Positions 1 to 5,831 of a DNA stretch of 8,197 nucleotides are shown piece after piece. Position numbers and translations under genes: made by a program. Numbering within the stretch: the stretch's first letter is position 1; every line of letters begins with the position of its first letter. The notes under the pieces were generated by a model. It saw nothing but the letters and a program-made list of their open reading frames with translations. It had not been told where the DNA came from and did no database searches. Origin of the DNA: Anaerolineaceae bacterium UBA2260 (GTDB lineage: Bacteria; Chloroflexota; Anaerolineae; Anaerolineales; Anaerolineaceae); assembly GCA_002347485.1 (NCBI GenBank), contig DDXM01000030.1, forward strand, positions 26,181 through 34,377. The letters are read 5' to 3'.

Positions 1-213
1 AAAGCCAACGAAATCGCTGAAAACCTGGGCGACCGGCGCATGTCCAACATGGTGCTGCTGGGCGCGCTGCTCGCCAATCTGCCAGTGCTGCCACAGAAGG
101 CGATTGAGACTGCGCTGGCTGGCCACCTGCCGGAGCGGCACAAGAAACTGCTGCCGTTGAACTACCAGGCTTTGCGCGAGGGTGCTAAATACAAAGCCAG
201 CCAGGTCGCTTAG
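1..213 (+). CDS. 2-oxoacid:acceptor (ferredoxin) oxidoreductase gamma-type subunit, C-terminal fragment
   Basis: The open frame runs from the first base of the window to TAG at 211-213, giving 70 residues of a protein that begins off the left edge. The visible part contains 'NMVLLGALLANLPVLP' followed by a predicted helix and '...LNYQALREGAKYKAS', which matches the end of the gamma subunit or gamma domain of ferredoxin-dependent 2-oxoacid oxidoreductases (pyruvate, 2-oxoglutarate or branched-chain 2-oxoacids). In that family the pattern NM-x-LGAL and a final N-x-x-AL-x-x-G are typical. The cytosolic complex makes acyl-CoA, CO2 and reduced ferredoxin using thiamine diphosphate. The fragment cannot tell which 2-oxoacid is used. 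An intrinsic terminator begins 19 bp after the stop, so this is probably the last gene of its operon. Confidence 0.8.
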   Translation, partial: KANEIAENLGDRRMSNMVLLGALLANLPVLPQKAIETALAGHLPERHKKLLPLNYQALREGAKYKASQVA

Positions 214-231
214 CCGGACTCACGTATGATC

Positions 232-264
232 AACAGGGAGACCCGGTCAGGTCTCCCTGTTTCT
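232..264 (+). terminator. Intrinsic terminator of the upstream oxidoreductase operon
   Basis: A perfect 12-bp stem pairs 232-243 (AACAGGGAGACC) with 250-261 (GGTCTCCCTGTT) around a 6-nt loop (CGGTCA). The T-run at 260-262 is short, followed by CTG. The hairpin lies 18 bp after the stop codon of the 2-oxoacid oxidoreductase fragment. Confidence 0.8.
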
Positions 265-325
265 GCGGGATCTCCATCCTCGTGAATGTTGGAGTTTATC
301 CCATTTCACTTACCTTTTCATCGGC

Positions 326-354
326 TTGCATTCAGTTAATAATTATGATATAGT
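326..354 (+). promoter_or_regulatory. Sigma70-like promoter for the greA leader
   Basis: TTGCAT at 326-331 and TATAGT at 349-354 are separated by exactly 17 bp in strongly AT-rich DNA. Transcription would start at about 360-362. It lies after the previous operon's terminator and about 140 bp before greA, so it is the natural promoter for greA. A weaker TATATT at 434-439, beyond the leader terminator, could be the -10 of a second promoter, but I see no good -35 for it. Confidence 0.55.
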
Positions 355-360
355 ATTTTC

Positions 361-427
361 AATTCAGAGAGAACCACCAACCTTCTCTCAAGCCAATTAA
401 ATCGCTCCTCTTTTGGAGTGATTTTTT
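361..427 (+). ncRNA. Putative terminated greA leader RNA (about 67 nt)
   Basis: This is the RNA expected if transcription starts at the 326-354 promoter and stops at the 399-427 terminator. It would fold into two hairpins: 367-373 (GAGAGAA) with 383-389 (TTCTCTC), then the terminator stem. E. coli greA also has a leader with an internal terminator that yields small RNAs (GraL), so the arrangement has a precedent, but no sequence homology is claimed. It could equally be only an attenuator or a back-up terminator for the upstream operon. No known riboswitch class was recognised. Confidence 0.35.
399..427 (+). terminator. Intrinsic terminator inside the greA leader
   Basis: A 10-bp stem pairs 399-408 (AAATCGCTCC) with 415-424 (GGAGTGATTT), with one G-U pair, around a 6-nt loop TCTTTT. 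The T-run covers 422-427. It sits 72 bp before the greA start and is separate from the terminator at 232-264. Because a promoter lies between the two, this one probably limits read-through into greA. Confidence 0.7.
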
Positions 428-495
428 CCTATCTATATTAATTTTTATCGGGGAATTCGGTTTTTGTAAGTCATCACTGAATTAAGGAAGTAAAC

Positions 496-963
496 ATGCC
501 AGTTTCATTCTTGACATCTGAAGGTTATCAGAAACTGCAGGAAGAGCTCGAATACCTGCGCACCACCAGGCGTGAAGAAGTCGCTCAGCGGTTGCATGAA
601 GCCATTGAAGGCGGCGAGCTGCTCGATAACGCTGAATTGGAAGCCGCCAAGAACGAGCAGGCTTTCCTGGAAGGCAGCATCAAAGAACTTGAGATTCTGC
701 TGGCCACCGCGCGTGTGGTTGACGATTCCGAAGTGGACCGCGAGGTCATCCAGATTGGCAACACCGTGACCATCCAGGAGGAGGGATCTCCTGAAGAAGT
801 CTACGAAATCGTGGGCGCAGCGGAAGCCGACCCCGCTGAGGGAAAGATTTCCAATGAATCCCCCATGGGACGGGCTTTGCTGGGTAAGCGCGTAGGAGAC
901 CTGGTACAGGTTGACGCGCCAGCCGGCCCTTATGTCGTCAAGGTGCTCAAAGTTGACCTGTAA
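496..963 (+). CDS. greA: Transcription elongation factor GreA
   Basis: GreA enters the secondary channel of RNA polymerase and stimulates cleavage of backtracked RNA so that stalled complexes can resume. The product has 155 residues; the family norm is about 158. Residues 1-75 form the N-terminal antiparallel coiled coil, and the rest forms the FKBP-like C-terminal domain with 'ISNESPMGRALLGKRVGD'. The coiled-coil tip reads G40-E41-L42-L43-D44-N45-A46-E47. The two acidic tip residues needed for Mg2+ coordination are present, but as Glu41 and Asp44 instead of the usual Asp41 and Glu44. The ATG at 496 is preceded by AAGGAAG at 484-490 with 5-nt spacing, which supports the start. The gene sits behind a terminated leader and 112 bp before lysS, with which it is probably co-transcribed. 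Gre-like anti-factors share the fold, but keeping both acidic tip positions favours a true GreA. Confidence 0.93.
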   Translation: MPVSFLTSEGYQKLQEELEYLRTTRREEVAQRLHEAIEGGELLDNAELEAAKNEQAFLEGSIKELEILLATARVVDDSEVDREVIQIGNTVTIQEEGSPEEVYEIVGAAEADPAEGKISNESPMGRALLGKRVGDLVQVDAPAGPYVVKVLKVDL

Positions 964-1019
964 CGCTCCCGGGGGTCACGCCGACGACCAAAAAGGTTGA
1001 TCCATCTTTGAAAAACCAG

Positions 1020-1051
1020 AGGCCTGCCCCCGAGAAAGTCCGGGCAGGCTT
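1020..1051 (+). terminator. Hairpin between greA and lysS, weak or partial terminator
   Basis: An 8-bp GC-rich stem pairs 1022-1029 (GCCTGCCC) with 1042-1049 (GGGCAGGC), extendable by a G-U and an A-U pair to 1020 and 1051, with a 12-nt loop. The following sequence (ACTGATTAAAT) has no T-run, so efficient termination is doubtful. It more likely tunes read-through into lysS or stabilises the greA mRNA 3' end. Confidence 0.4.
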
Positions 1052-1075
1052 ACTGATTAAATAAGGACGTGACGC

Positions 1076-2590
1076 ATGGAATTTACCGAACTTGAAAAAA
1101 TCCGATTTGATAAAGCGCAGCAGATGCGCGCCGAAGGAGTGGAACCCTACCCCACTCGCACAGAGGTCAACTCGACCACCGCGGAGGCTATTCGCAAGTT
1201 TGAAGCCGCAGAAGCAGCCGGCAGCCAGGAAACCCTGACCGCCGTGCTGGGCGGCAGGCTGCGCGCCATCCGCCTGATGGGCAAGCTGGCTTTCGCCCAC
1301 ATCGAAGACGGCAGCGGCCGTATTCAGCTCTTCATGCGCGTCAATGAACTGGGAGAGGCTGAGTTGCAGCGCTTCAAGGAACTGTTCGACATCGGCGATT
1401 TCATCCAGGCAGGCGGCGAGATCATTCGCACCCGCACCGGTGAGGTCAGCCTGCTGGTGCGCGAGTTCAAAATGCTGGCCAAGGCCATCACCCCATTGCC
1501 CGCTGCCAAGGATGAGGTGGTGGATGGGCAGGTAGTGCGCCACGCCACCCTCGCTGACCCTGAAACCCGCTACCGCCAGCGCTACGCTGACCTGGCGGTC
1601 AACGAAGAGGTGCGCAAGATCTTCCGCACCCGCGCCAAAGTGGTCAGCGCGATCCGCGATTTCCTCGACGAGAAAGGTTTCCTCGAGGTTGAAACGCCCA
1701 TCCTGCAGCCCATTTACGGAGGCGCAGCGGCCAAACCCTTCGTCACCTTTCACAATCAGCTCAAGCAGCAGATCTACCTGCGTATTTCCTTCGAGCTTTA
1801 TCTCAAGCGTTTGACCGTGGGCGGGTTCGACCGCGTCTACGAGATTGGACGCGACTTCCGCAACGAGGGGGTGTCGTTCAAACACAACCCCGAGTTCACC
1901 CAGCTCGAGTTCTACTGGGCGTACGCCGATTACCTGCAGGTGATGAAACTCACCGAGGAGATGGTGGCTTACGTGCTGGATAAAGTGGTTGGTACGCGCA
2001 AGGTGGTGTACGACGGCAAGGAACTGGACTTCACTCCGCCGTGGAAGCGCGTGAATTTGCGCCAGAGCCTGATCGACCGGGCGGAGATCGATATTAACGA
2101 GCATCCCACCGCCGAGTCGCTGGAAAATGCCATGCAAGCCATGGGCATGAAGTTCAAGCCCGGCGAAGCGCGCGGCAAATTGATCGGGCAACTGCTGGAG
2201 GAGTATGTTGAACCGACCCTCGTCCAGCCAACCTTCATGTATGATTACCCGCGCGACATCTCCCCGCTCGCCAAGAACAAGCCCGGCGACCCCAACACGG
2301 TGGAGCGTTTCGAGGGGTTCGTCAATGGCATGGAGTTGTGCAACGCTTTCACCGAACTAAATGACCCGATGGAGCAGGAGAAGCGCTTTTTGGAGATGGG
2401 CCGTGAGTACGAAGCCGAAGACGAGGAACGCCACCCAATGGATGAAGATTACCTGCGCGCGATGTCTTACGGCATGCCGCCGCAGGGCGGGTTCGGCATG
2501 GGCATCGACCGGCTGGTGATGGTGCTCACCGGACAGAAGAACATCCGCGAGGTGCTGCTCTTCCCGCACCTGCGCGAACGCGAGGATTAA
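1076..2590 (+). CDS. lysS: Lysyl-tRNA synthetase, class II
   Basis: This cytosolic enzyme activates lysine with ATP and charges tRNA-Lys. The product has 504 residues, the usual bacterial length. Domains in order are an N-terminal helix, an OB-fold anticodon-binding domain ('VLGGRLRAIRLMGKLAFAHI' within about residues 55-80), and the class II catalytic core. Motif 1 is 'KGFLEVETPIL'. Motif 2 is 'EIGRDFRNEG', with the ATP-contacting Arg262, followed by 'KHNPEFTQLE'. Motif 3 is 'GMGIDRLVM', with Arg479. The lysine-pocket strand reads 'RISFELYLKRL', where many bacteria have 'RIAPELYLKRL'; I read this as lineage variation. ATG 1076 has AAGGA at 1063-1067 with 8-nt spacing. The gene follows greA after 112 bp and ends at a strong terminator. 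No T-box was seen upstream. The long antisense open frame inside it is a codon-bias shadow. Confidence 0.97.
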   Translation: MEFTELEKIRFDKAQQMRAEGVEPYPTRTEVNSTTAEAIRKFEAAEAAGSQETLTAVLGGRLRAIRLMGKLAFAHIEDGSGRIQLFMRVNELGEAELQRFKELFDIGDFIQAGGEIIRTRTGEVSLLVREFKMLAKAITPLPAAKDEVVDGQVVRHATLADPETRYRQRYADLAVNEEVRKIFRTRAKVVSAIRDFLDEKGFLEVETPILQPIYGGAAAKPFVTFHNQLKQQIYLRISFELYLKRLTVGGFDRVYEIGRDFRNEGVSFKHNPEFTQLEFYWAYADYLQVMKLTEEMVAYVLDKVVGTRKVVYDGKELDFTPPWKRVNLRQSLIDRAEIDINEHPTAESLENAMQAMGMKFKPGEARGKLIGQLLEEYVEPTLVQPTFMYDYPRDISPLAKNKPGDPNTVERFEGFVNGMELCNAFTELNDPMEQEKRFLEMGREYEAEDEERHPMDEDYLRAMSYGMPPQGGFGMGIDRLVMVLTGQKNIREVLLFPHLRERED

Positions 2591-2606
2591 CTGCACCTGA
2601 GAACAG

Positions 2607-2637
2607 AATGCCCTGGAAAGTTTCCGGGGCATTTTTT
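2607..2637 (+). terminator. Intrinsic terminator of lysS, possibly bidirectional
   Basis: A 12-bp stem pairs 2607-2618 with 2622-2633 around a 3-nt loop, including one G-U pair. Its core is ATGCCC with GGGCAT. A six-T run follows (2632-2637), so it is strong on the plus strand. It lies between the convergent lysS and UPF0316 genes. On the minus strand the stem is followed only by a mixed pyrimidine stretch (CTGTTCTC), so termination of the minus-strand operon there is possible but weaker. Confidence 0.88.
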
Positions 2638-2650
2638 GATTAAGTTCGGG

Positions 2651-3178
2651 TCAAGCCCGCCAGAAACCGCGCCGCACCGGGCGCACATCCTCGGCGGTGA
2701 TGAAGGCTTGCGGGTCTGCCTCGAGCGCGATGGTCTCCACGTTGGGCACGTCCTTGCGCAGCACGCTGGCGTGCAGCTCGAACACGGTGCCGTTGCGCCC
2801 GCGCCCCGCGACCTCGGTCACCGCGTAACCGTCTGCGCGCAGACGTTCAGCGATCAACGCGCCGCGGTTTGAGCTAATGATGGTGACCAGGATATGCCCG
2901 ATCGCCAGGCGCTGCTCGATGAGCATGCCCACCATGTTGCCGGTGGCAAAACCGGTGGCGTAGCCGATGACGTTGAGGATGTTATTCAGTTCGGTGAGCA
3001 CGGAACTGATGGCAATGACGAAGATGAGCGACTGGAAGAAGCCGAGCACCCACACGATGGCCTTCTTGCCGCGCACCACGAACAGCACACGGATCGTGTC
3101 CAGCGTCATATCGGCGACGCGCAGGAAAAAGATCAACAGCGCGAATAACCAGGCATGAGGGTCAGAAAGGTATTCCAT
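2651..3178 (-). CDS. UPF0316 membrane protein (DUF5698 plus DUF2179)
   Basis: The 175-residue product has the layout of the UPF0316 family (Bacillus subtilis YebE type), whose biochemical role is unknown. Residues 8-90 hold three hydrophobic helices: about 9-22, 40-61 and 67-87. Between and within them are the family signatures 'RVADMTLDTIR' (20-30) and 'GYATGFATGNMVG' (72-84). Residues 90-175 form a soluble, probably cytosolic DUF2179 domain, with 'ADGYAVTEVAGRGRNG', a conserved RKD segment and 'PQAFITAEDVR'. ATG at 3178-3176 is preceded on the minus strand by GAGGTGG with short spacing. Only 11 bp separate it from the glgP stop codon, so the two are almost certainly co-transcribed and perhaps translationally linked. 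A sensory or small-molecule-binding role for DUF2179 is inference. Confidence 0.88.
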   Translation of the reverse strand: MEYLSDPHAWLFALLIFFLRVADMTLDTIRVLFVVRGKKAIVWVLGFFQSLIFVIAISSVLTELNNILNVIGYATGFATGNMVGMLIEQRLAIGHILVTIISSNRGALIAERLRADGYAVTEVAGRGRNGTVFELHASVLRKDVPNVETIALEADPQAFITAEDVRPVRRGFWRA

Positions 3179-3189
3179 TATCCACCTCG

Positions 3190-5349
3190 CTAAAGGGCAG
3201 TTTCCTTATAAATCGCAGGCAGGTAAAAATCGTTGCTGTATTCCTTAAGCATGCGGCGCAGGCTGAATTGCGGTACCAGCGTACGCAGGTCCTCGCGCAC
3301 CATTTTCAACCATTCCACGGGGATCTTATCCTGATTACGTTCATAATACAGGGGAACGATCTTCTTTTCAAGCGTGTCATACAGGCTCTGCGCGTCATCG
3401 GCGTCCTGTTCTTCCGCGTTGGTGTATTCCATATCTTTGCCGATTGCCCAACCGTTCTGCCCGTTATACCCCTCGCGCCACCAGCCATCGAGCACCGAGA
3501 AGTTGAGCACGCCGTTGAGCGCGGCTTTCATCCCAGAGGTGCCGGAAGCTTCGTTGGGGCGGCGCGGGGTGTTCATCCACACGTCCACGCCCTGTACAAG
3601 ATAGCGCGCCACATTGATGTCATAATCCTCAAGGAAAACCAGGCGCCCAGCGCTGCGCGAATCCTTCACGGCACGGTACACCTGCTGGATGAGCAGTTTA
3701 CCGGGCTCATCGGCGGGGTGCGCCTTGCCGGCGAAGACGATCTGCACCGGGCGGTGGGCGTCGGTGATGAGCGCTATCAGGCGGTCAAACTCGCGGAAGA
3801 TGAGGTTGGCGCGTTTGTACGTAGCAAAGCGCCGCGCAAAACCGATGGTGAGTGAGTAGGGTTCCATGAAGAGCCCGCCCGCCACCACCTGGCTGGGCGC
3901 CATTTGCCCGGACTGCCACTGCAGGCGGGTGCGCTCGTTGGCGAAATTCACCAGCTTGTTCTTGAGGTGGCGTCTCACTGTCCATAAGTCTTCATCGGAA
4001 ATGTCGAGCATGCTGTTCCATGCCGCGGGATCATCGATTTTGTCCACCCAGTCCACGCCAACATATTGGTCGAAGAGCAGCCCCATGCGGCGGGCGAGCC
4101 ACGACGAGGTGTGCACGCCATTGGTGACGTAACGGATGGGCACATCCTCCTCCTGGCGCTCAGGCCAGAGGAAATTCCACATGCGCCGCGAGACGAGGCC
4201 GTGCAGTTCGGATACCGCGTTGGCACGCTCAGAGAGTTTGAGCGCCAGCACCGGCATCACGAAGGACTCGCCCCACGACTGCGCCTGGCGGCCCAAGTCA
4301 ACGAACTGGTCATGCGTGAGCCCGAGTTCCGGCCAGACATTGCCGAAGTATTTGTCGATCAGCCACAACGGGAACTGGTCATTGCCCGCGGGCACGGGGG
4401 TGTGAGTGGTGAAGACGTTGGAAAGCTTCACTTCCTTCCACGCGTCTTTGAAATCAACGCCCGCCTTGACCTTCTCGCGCAAGCGTTCCACCGCCAGGAA
4501 GGCCGAGTGTCCCTCATTCATGTGCCAGACCGCCGGGTCAATACCCAGCAGGCGCAGCGCGCGCACACCGCCCATGCCCAGCAGGATCTCCTGCGAGATA
4601 CGCACCTCGAGGTCGTTGCTGTACAGGCGTTCGGTGAGCTGACGGTCGGCGGGCGAATTGGGCTCCACGTTGGTGTCCAGCAGGTAGAGCCGCACGCGAC
4701 CCACTGCCAACTCCCAGATGCGCGCGTACACCTGGCGCCCGGGCAGGTCGACTGTGATCGTCAGCGGTTTGCGTTTCTCATCCAATAGAGAGATGAGCGG
4801 CAGCTGCTTGTAATCGATCAGCGCGTTGCGGGTTTCCTGCCAGCCGTCCTCGGTGATGTGCTGAACGAAGTAACCTTTGTCATAAATGAAGCCGATCCCC
4901 GCCAGCGGCAGCCCCAGGTCAGAAGCCTCCTTGAGATGATCGCCGGAGAGGATGCCCAGACCGCCAGCGTAAACAGGCAGTGATTCATGCAGCCCGAACT
5001 CGAAGGAGAAATAGGCAATGGTCTTGTCGGTCACTGTGGGGTAGGTGGTGTGAAACCAGGTGTCGGTTTTCGCCAGATAAGCATCCATGCGGGCGAGGGT
5101 GCGATCGTAAAGATCGAGGTAAGCGGGCAGGCTGGCGGCGTTGTTCAACAGGGGACGCGCCACCTGGTGCAGGAAAGCCACCGGGTTATGCGACACAGAA
5201 TCCCACAACAGCGGATCGATGAACTTGAACAATTGCTGACCGTCCTGGTTCCATGCCCACCACAGGTTATGCGCGACTCGCGTCAGCCCTTCGATGCGCC
5301 TGGGCAGGTTGTAGTTGTTGGGGTACTCGCGAATGATCTTGATGGTCAT
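3190..5349 (-). CDS. glgP: Alpha-glucan (glycogen/maltodextrin) phosphorylase, GT35, DUF3417 type
   Basis: This cytosolic PLP enzyme releases glucose-1-phosphate from the non-reducing ends of glycogen or maltodextrins. The product has 719 residues. An N-terminal DUF3417 domain (about residues 10-120, 'RVAHNLWWAWN') precedes the GT35 catalytic part, the arrangement of the shorter bacterial and archaeal alpha-glucan phosphorylases. Visible signatures are 'FSFEFGLHESLPVYAGGLG', 'HMNEGHSAFL' (from His276), 'FTTHTPVPAGNDQF' (His316), 'GFARRFATYKRANL' and 'RRPNEASGTSGMKAALNG'. Lys608 in the last is the expected PLP Schiff-base lysine. ATG at 5349-5347 has only a moderate ribosome-binding site on the minus strand (AAGTGAG, 5-nt spacing). 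It is preceded by a leader of about 90 nt with an extended -10 promoter, and UPF0316 follows after 11 bp. No allosteric phosphorylation segment like that of animal enzymes is visible. Confidence 0.95.
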   Translation of the reverse strand: MTIKIIREYPNNYNLPRRIEGLTRVAHNLWWAWNQDGQQLFKFIDPLLWDSVSHNPVAFLHQVARPLLNNAASLPAYLDLYDRTLARMDAYLAKTDTWFHTTYPTVTDKTIAYFSFEFGLHESLPVYAGGLGILSGDHLKEASDLGLPLAGIGFIYDKGYFVQHITEDGWQETRNALIDYKQLPLISLLDEKRKPLTITVDLPGRQVYARIWELAVGRVRLYLLDTNVEPNSPADRQLTERLYSNDLEVRISQEILLGMGGVRALRLLGIDPAVWHMNEGHSAFLAVERLREKVKAGVDFKDAWKEVKLSNVFTTHTPVPAGNDQFPLWLIDKYFGNVWPELGLTHDQFVDLGRQAQSWGESFVMPVLALKLSERANAVSELHGLVSRRMWNFLWPERQEEDVPIRYVTNGVHTSSWLARRMGLLFDQYVGVDWVDKIDDPAAWNSMLDISDEDLWTVRRHLKNKLVNFANERTRLQWQSGQMAPSQVVAGGLFMEPYSLTIGFARRFATYKRANLIFREFDRLIALITDAHRPVQIVFAGKAHPADEPGKLLIQQVYRAVKDSRSAGRLVFLEDYDINVARYLVQGVDVWMNTPRRPNEASGTSGMKAALNGVLNFSVLDGWWREGYNGQNGWAIGKDMEYTNAEEQDADDAQSLYDTLEKKIVPLYYERNQDKIPVEWLKMVREDLRTLVPQFSLRRMLKEYSNDFYLPAIYKETAL

Positions 5350-5391
5350 TGTGACTCACTTGTCCGTAAGAGTATGGCGTCTTCTCACCCA

Positions 5392-5424
5392 CGGGTAAGG
5401 AGGAGTGTATGCAGCTTTTACCCG
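5392..5424 (-). promoter_or_regulatory. Inverted repeat in the glgP 5' leader
   Basis: CGGGTAA at 5392-5398 and TTACCCG at 5418-5424 are perfect inverted copies 19 bp apart, inside the leader transcribed from the 5446-5454 promoter. In the minus-strand RNA the loop carries CUCCUCCUU, the same sequence type as the anti-Shine-Dalgarno end of 16S rRNA. It could be an RNA hairpin affecting translation or a protein-binding dyad. No known riboswitch was recognised. Confidence 0.35.
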
Positions 5425-5445
5425 GGGGGAAAACGACCGCGGAAA

Positions 5446-5454
5446 ATTATACCA
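5446..5454 (-). promoter_or_regulatory. Extended -10 promoter of glgP
   Basis: On the minus strand the sequence reads TGGTATAAT: a perfect TATAAT (5451 down to 5446) with the TG of an extended -10. The hexamer 17 bp upstream is TCCCTG, a poor -35, consistent with an extended -10 promoter or one needing an activator. The start would be near 5439, giving a leader of about 90 nt before glgP. Heptad repeats begin at the -35 position. Confidence 0.55.
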
Positions 5455-5472
5455 GAAGGGGGGACGAGCAGG

Positions 5473-5500
5473 GAGTGGAGAGTGGAGAGTGGTGAGTGGT
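5473..5500. repeat. Four tandem heptad repeats (GAGTGGA/GAGTGGT)
   Basis: Units at 5473-5479 and 5480-5486 are GAGTGGA; units at 5487-5493 and 5494-5500 are GAGTGGT. A related GGTGGAGAGTGG stretch lies at 5564-5575. The array starts at the -35 position of the glgP promoter and extends upstream. It could be a regulator-binding array, a slippage-prone microsatellite, or simple repetitive DNA of the genome. Confidence 0.8.
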
Positions 5501-5585
5501 GATCAGGCTTTTGCATGGTTTCGATAACTGTTGATTCAAATGAAAACAAATCGGGGATAGAAGGGTGGAGAGTGGTTGTCATAAT

Positions 5586-5607
5586 TAATAGAATATATAT
5601 TCTATTA
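5586..5607. repeat. Perfect 22-bp AT-rich palindrome
   Basis: The arm TAATAGAATAT (5586-5596) is followed directly by its exact reverse complement (5597-5607), with no spacer. A plus-strand promoter-like pair, TTGTCA (5576-5581) and TATTCT (5598-5603) at 16 bp spacing, overlaps it, so it could be an operator. No gene starts close downstream on the plus strand. Confidence 0.75.
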
Positions 5608-5647
5608 TACTCTAAGTGTCAAGGGGTAAACGTATCACCTGTTGCGA

Positions 5648-5668
5648 GACCTGATGGTTTTCCAGGTC
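5648..5668. repeat. Short hairpin repeat GACCTG...CAGGTC
   Basis: GACCTG (5648-5653) and CAGGTC (5663-5668) form a 6-bp stem around ATGGTTTTC. It resembles degenerate copies of short palindromic intergenic repeats I associate with Chloroflexota genomes; that link is from memory. Further on, AATCCCCAG (5674-5682) and CTGGGGATT (5717-5725) form a 9-bp inverted repeat. Confidence 0.45.
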
Positions 5669-5793
5669 GAAGCAATCCCCAGGTTGAAATAATGCCCTTG
5701 TTGAACCAGGAGATTGCTGGGGATTCCTTGCAAAGCATCAATGACTATGTGCCACACCGCAAATACAGCGGCTCGCCAATGACAATCCAAACG

Positions 5794-5831
5794 GTAGGGG
5801 GGAATCGACGGCAGCGCCGCTGCGCCCCTAC
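5794..5831. repeat. GTAGGGG...CCCCTAC hairpin repeat
   Basis: A 7-bp outer stem (GTAGGGG 5794-5800 with CCCCTAC 5825-5831) encloses a 5-bp inner stem (GCAGC 5811-5815 with GCTGC 5819-5823) with an asymmetric interior loop. Repeats with TAGGGG and CCCCTA ends around a GC-rich core are common between genes in environmental bacterial genomes. It lies downstream of the bgl-SCP2 unit and may also act as its transcript end, although no T-run follows on the minus strand. Confidence 0.55.

Noticed and set aside
964..1075. T-box or lysine riboswitch upstream of lysS
   Set aside because: The 112-bp gap is too short, lacks the T-box sequence and offers only one simple hairpin without a T-run.
947..2191. 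414-codon open frame antisense to lysS
   Set aside because: It lies wholly against the convincing LysRS frame, has low-complexity composition rich in His, Leu and Ala, and shows no domain. It is a GC-bias shadow.
2636..3158. Plus-strand open frames (78, 84 and 63 codons) after the lysS terminator
   Set aside because: They lie antisense to the UPF0316 gene and resemble no known protein.
4066..4788. 240-codon plus-strand open frame
   Set aside because: It is antisense to glgP. Its His- and Arg-rich composition is typical of a reverse-strand shadow of a GC-rich gene.
4987..5502. 171-codon plus-strand open frame over the glgP 5' end
   Set aside because: Most of it is antisense to the glgP coding sequence, and its end is translated heptad repeat.
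5473..5575. CRISPR-like array
   Set aside because: The repeats are 7 bp, directly tandem and without spacers, and no cas genes are present.
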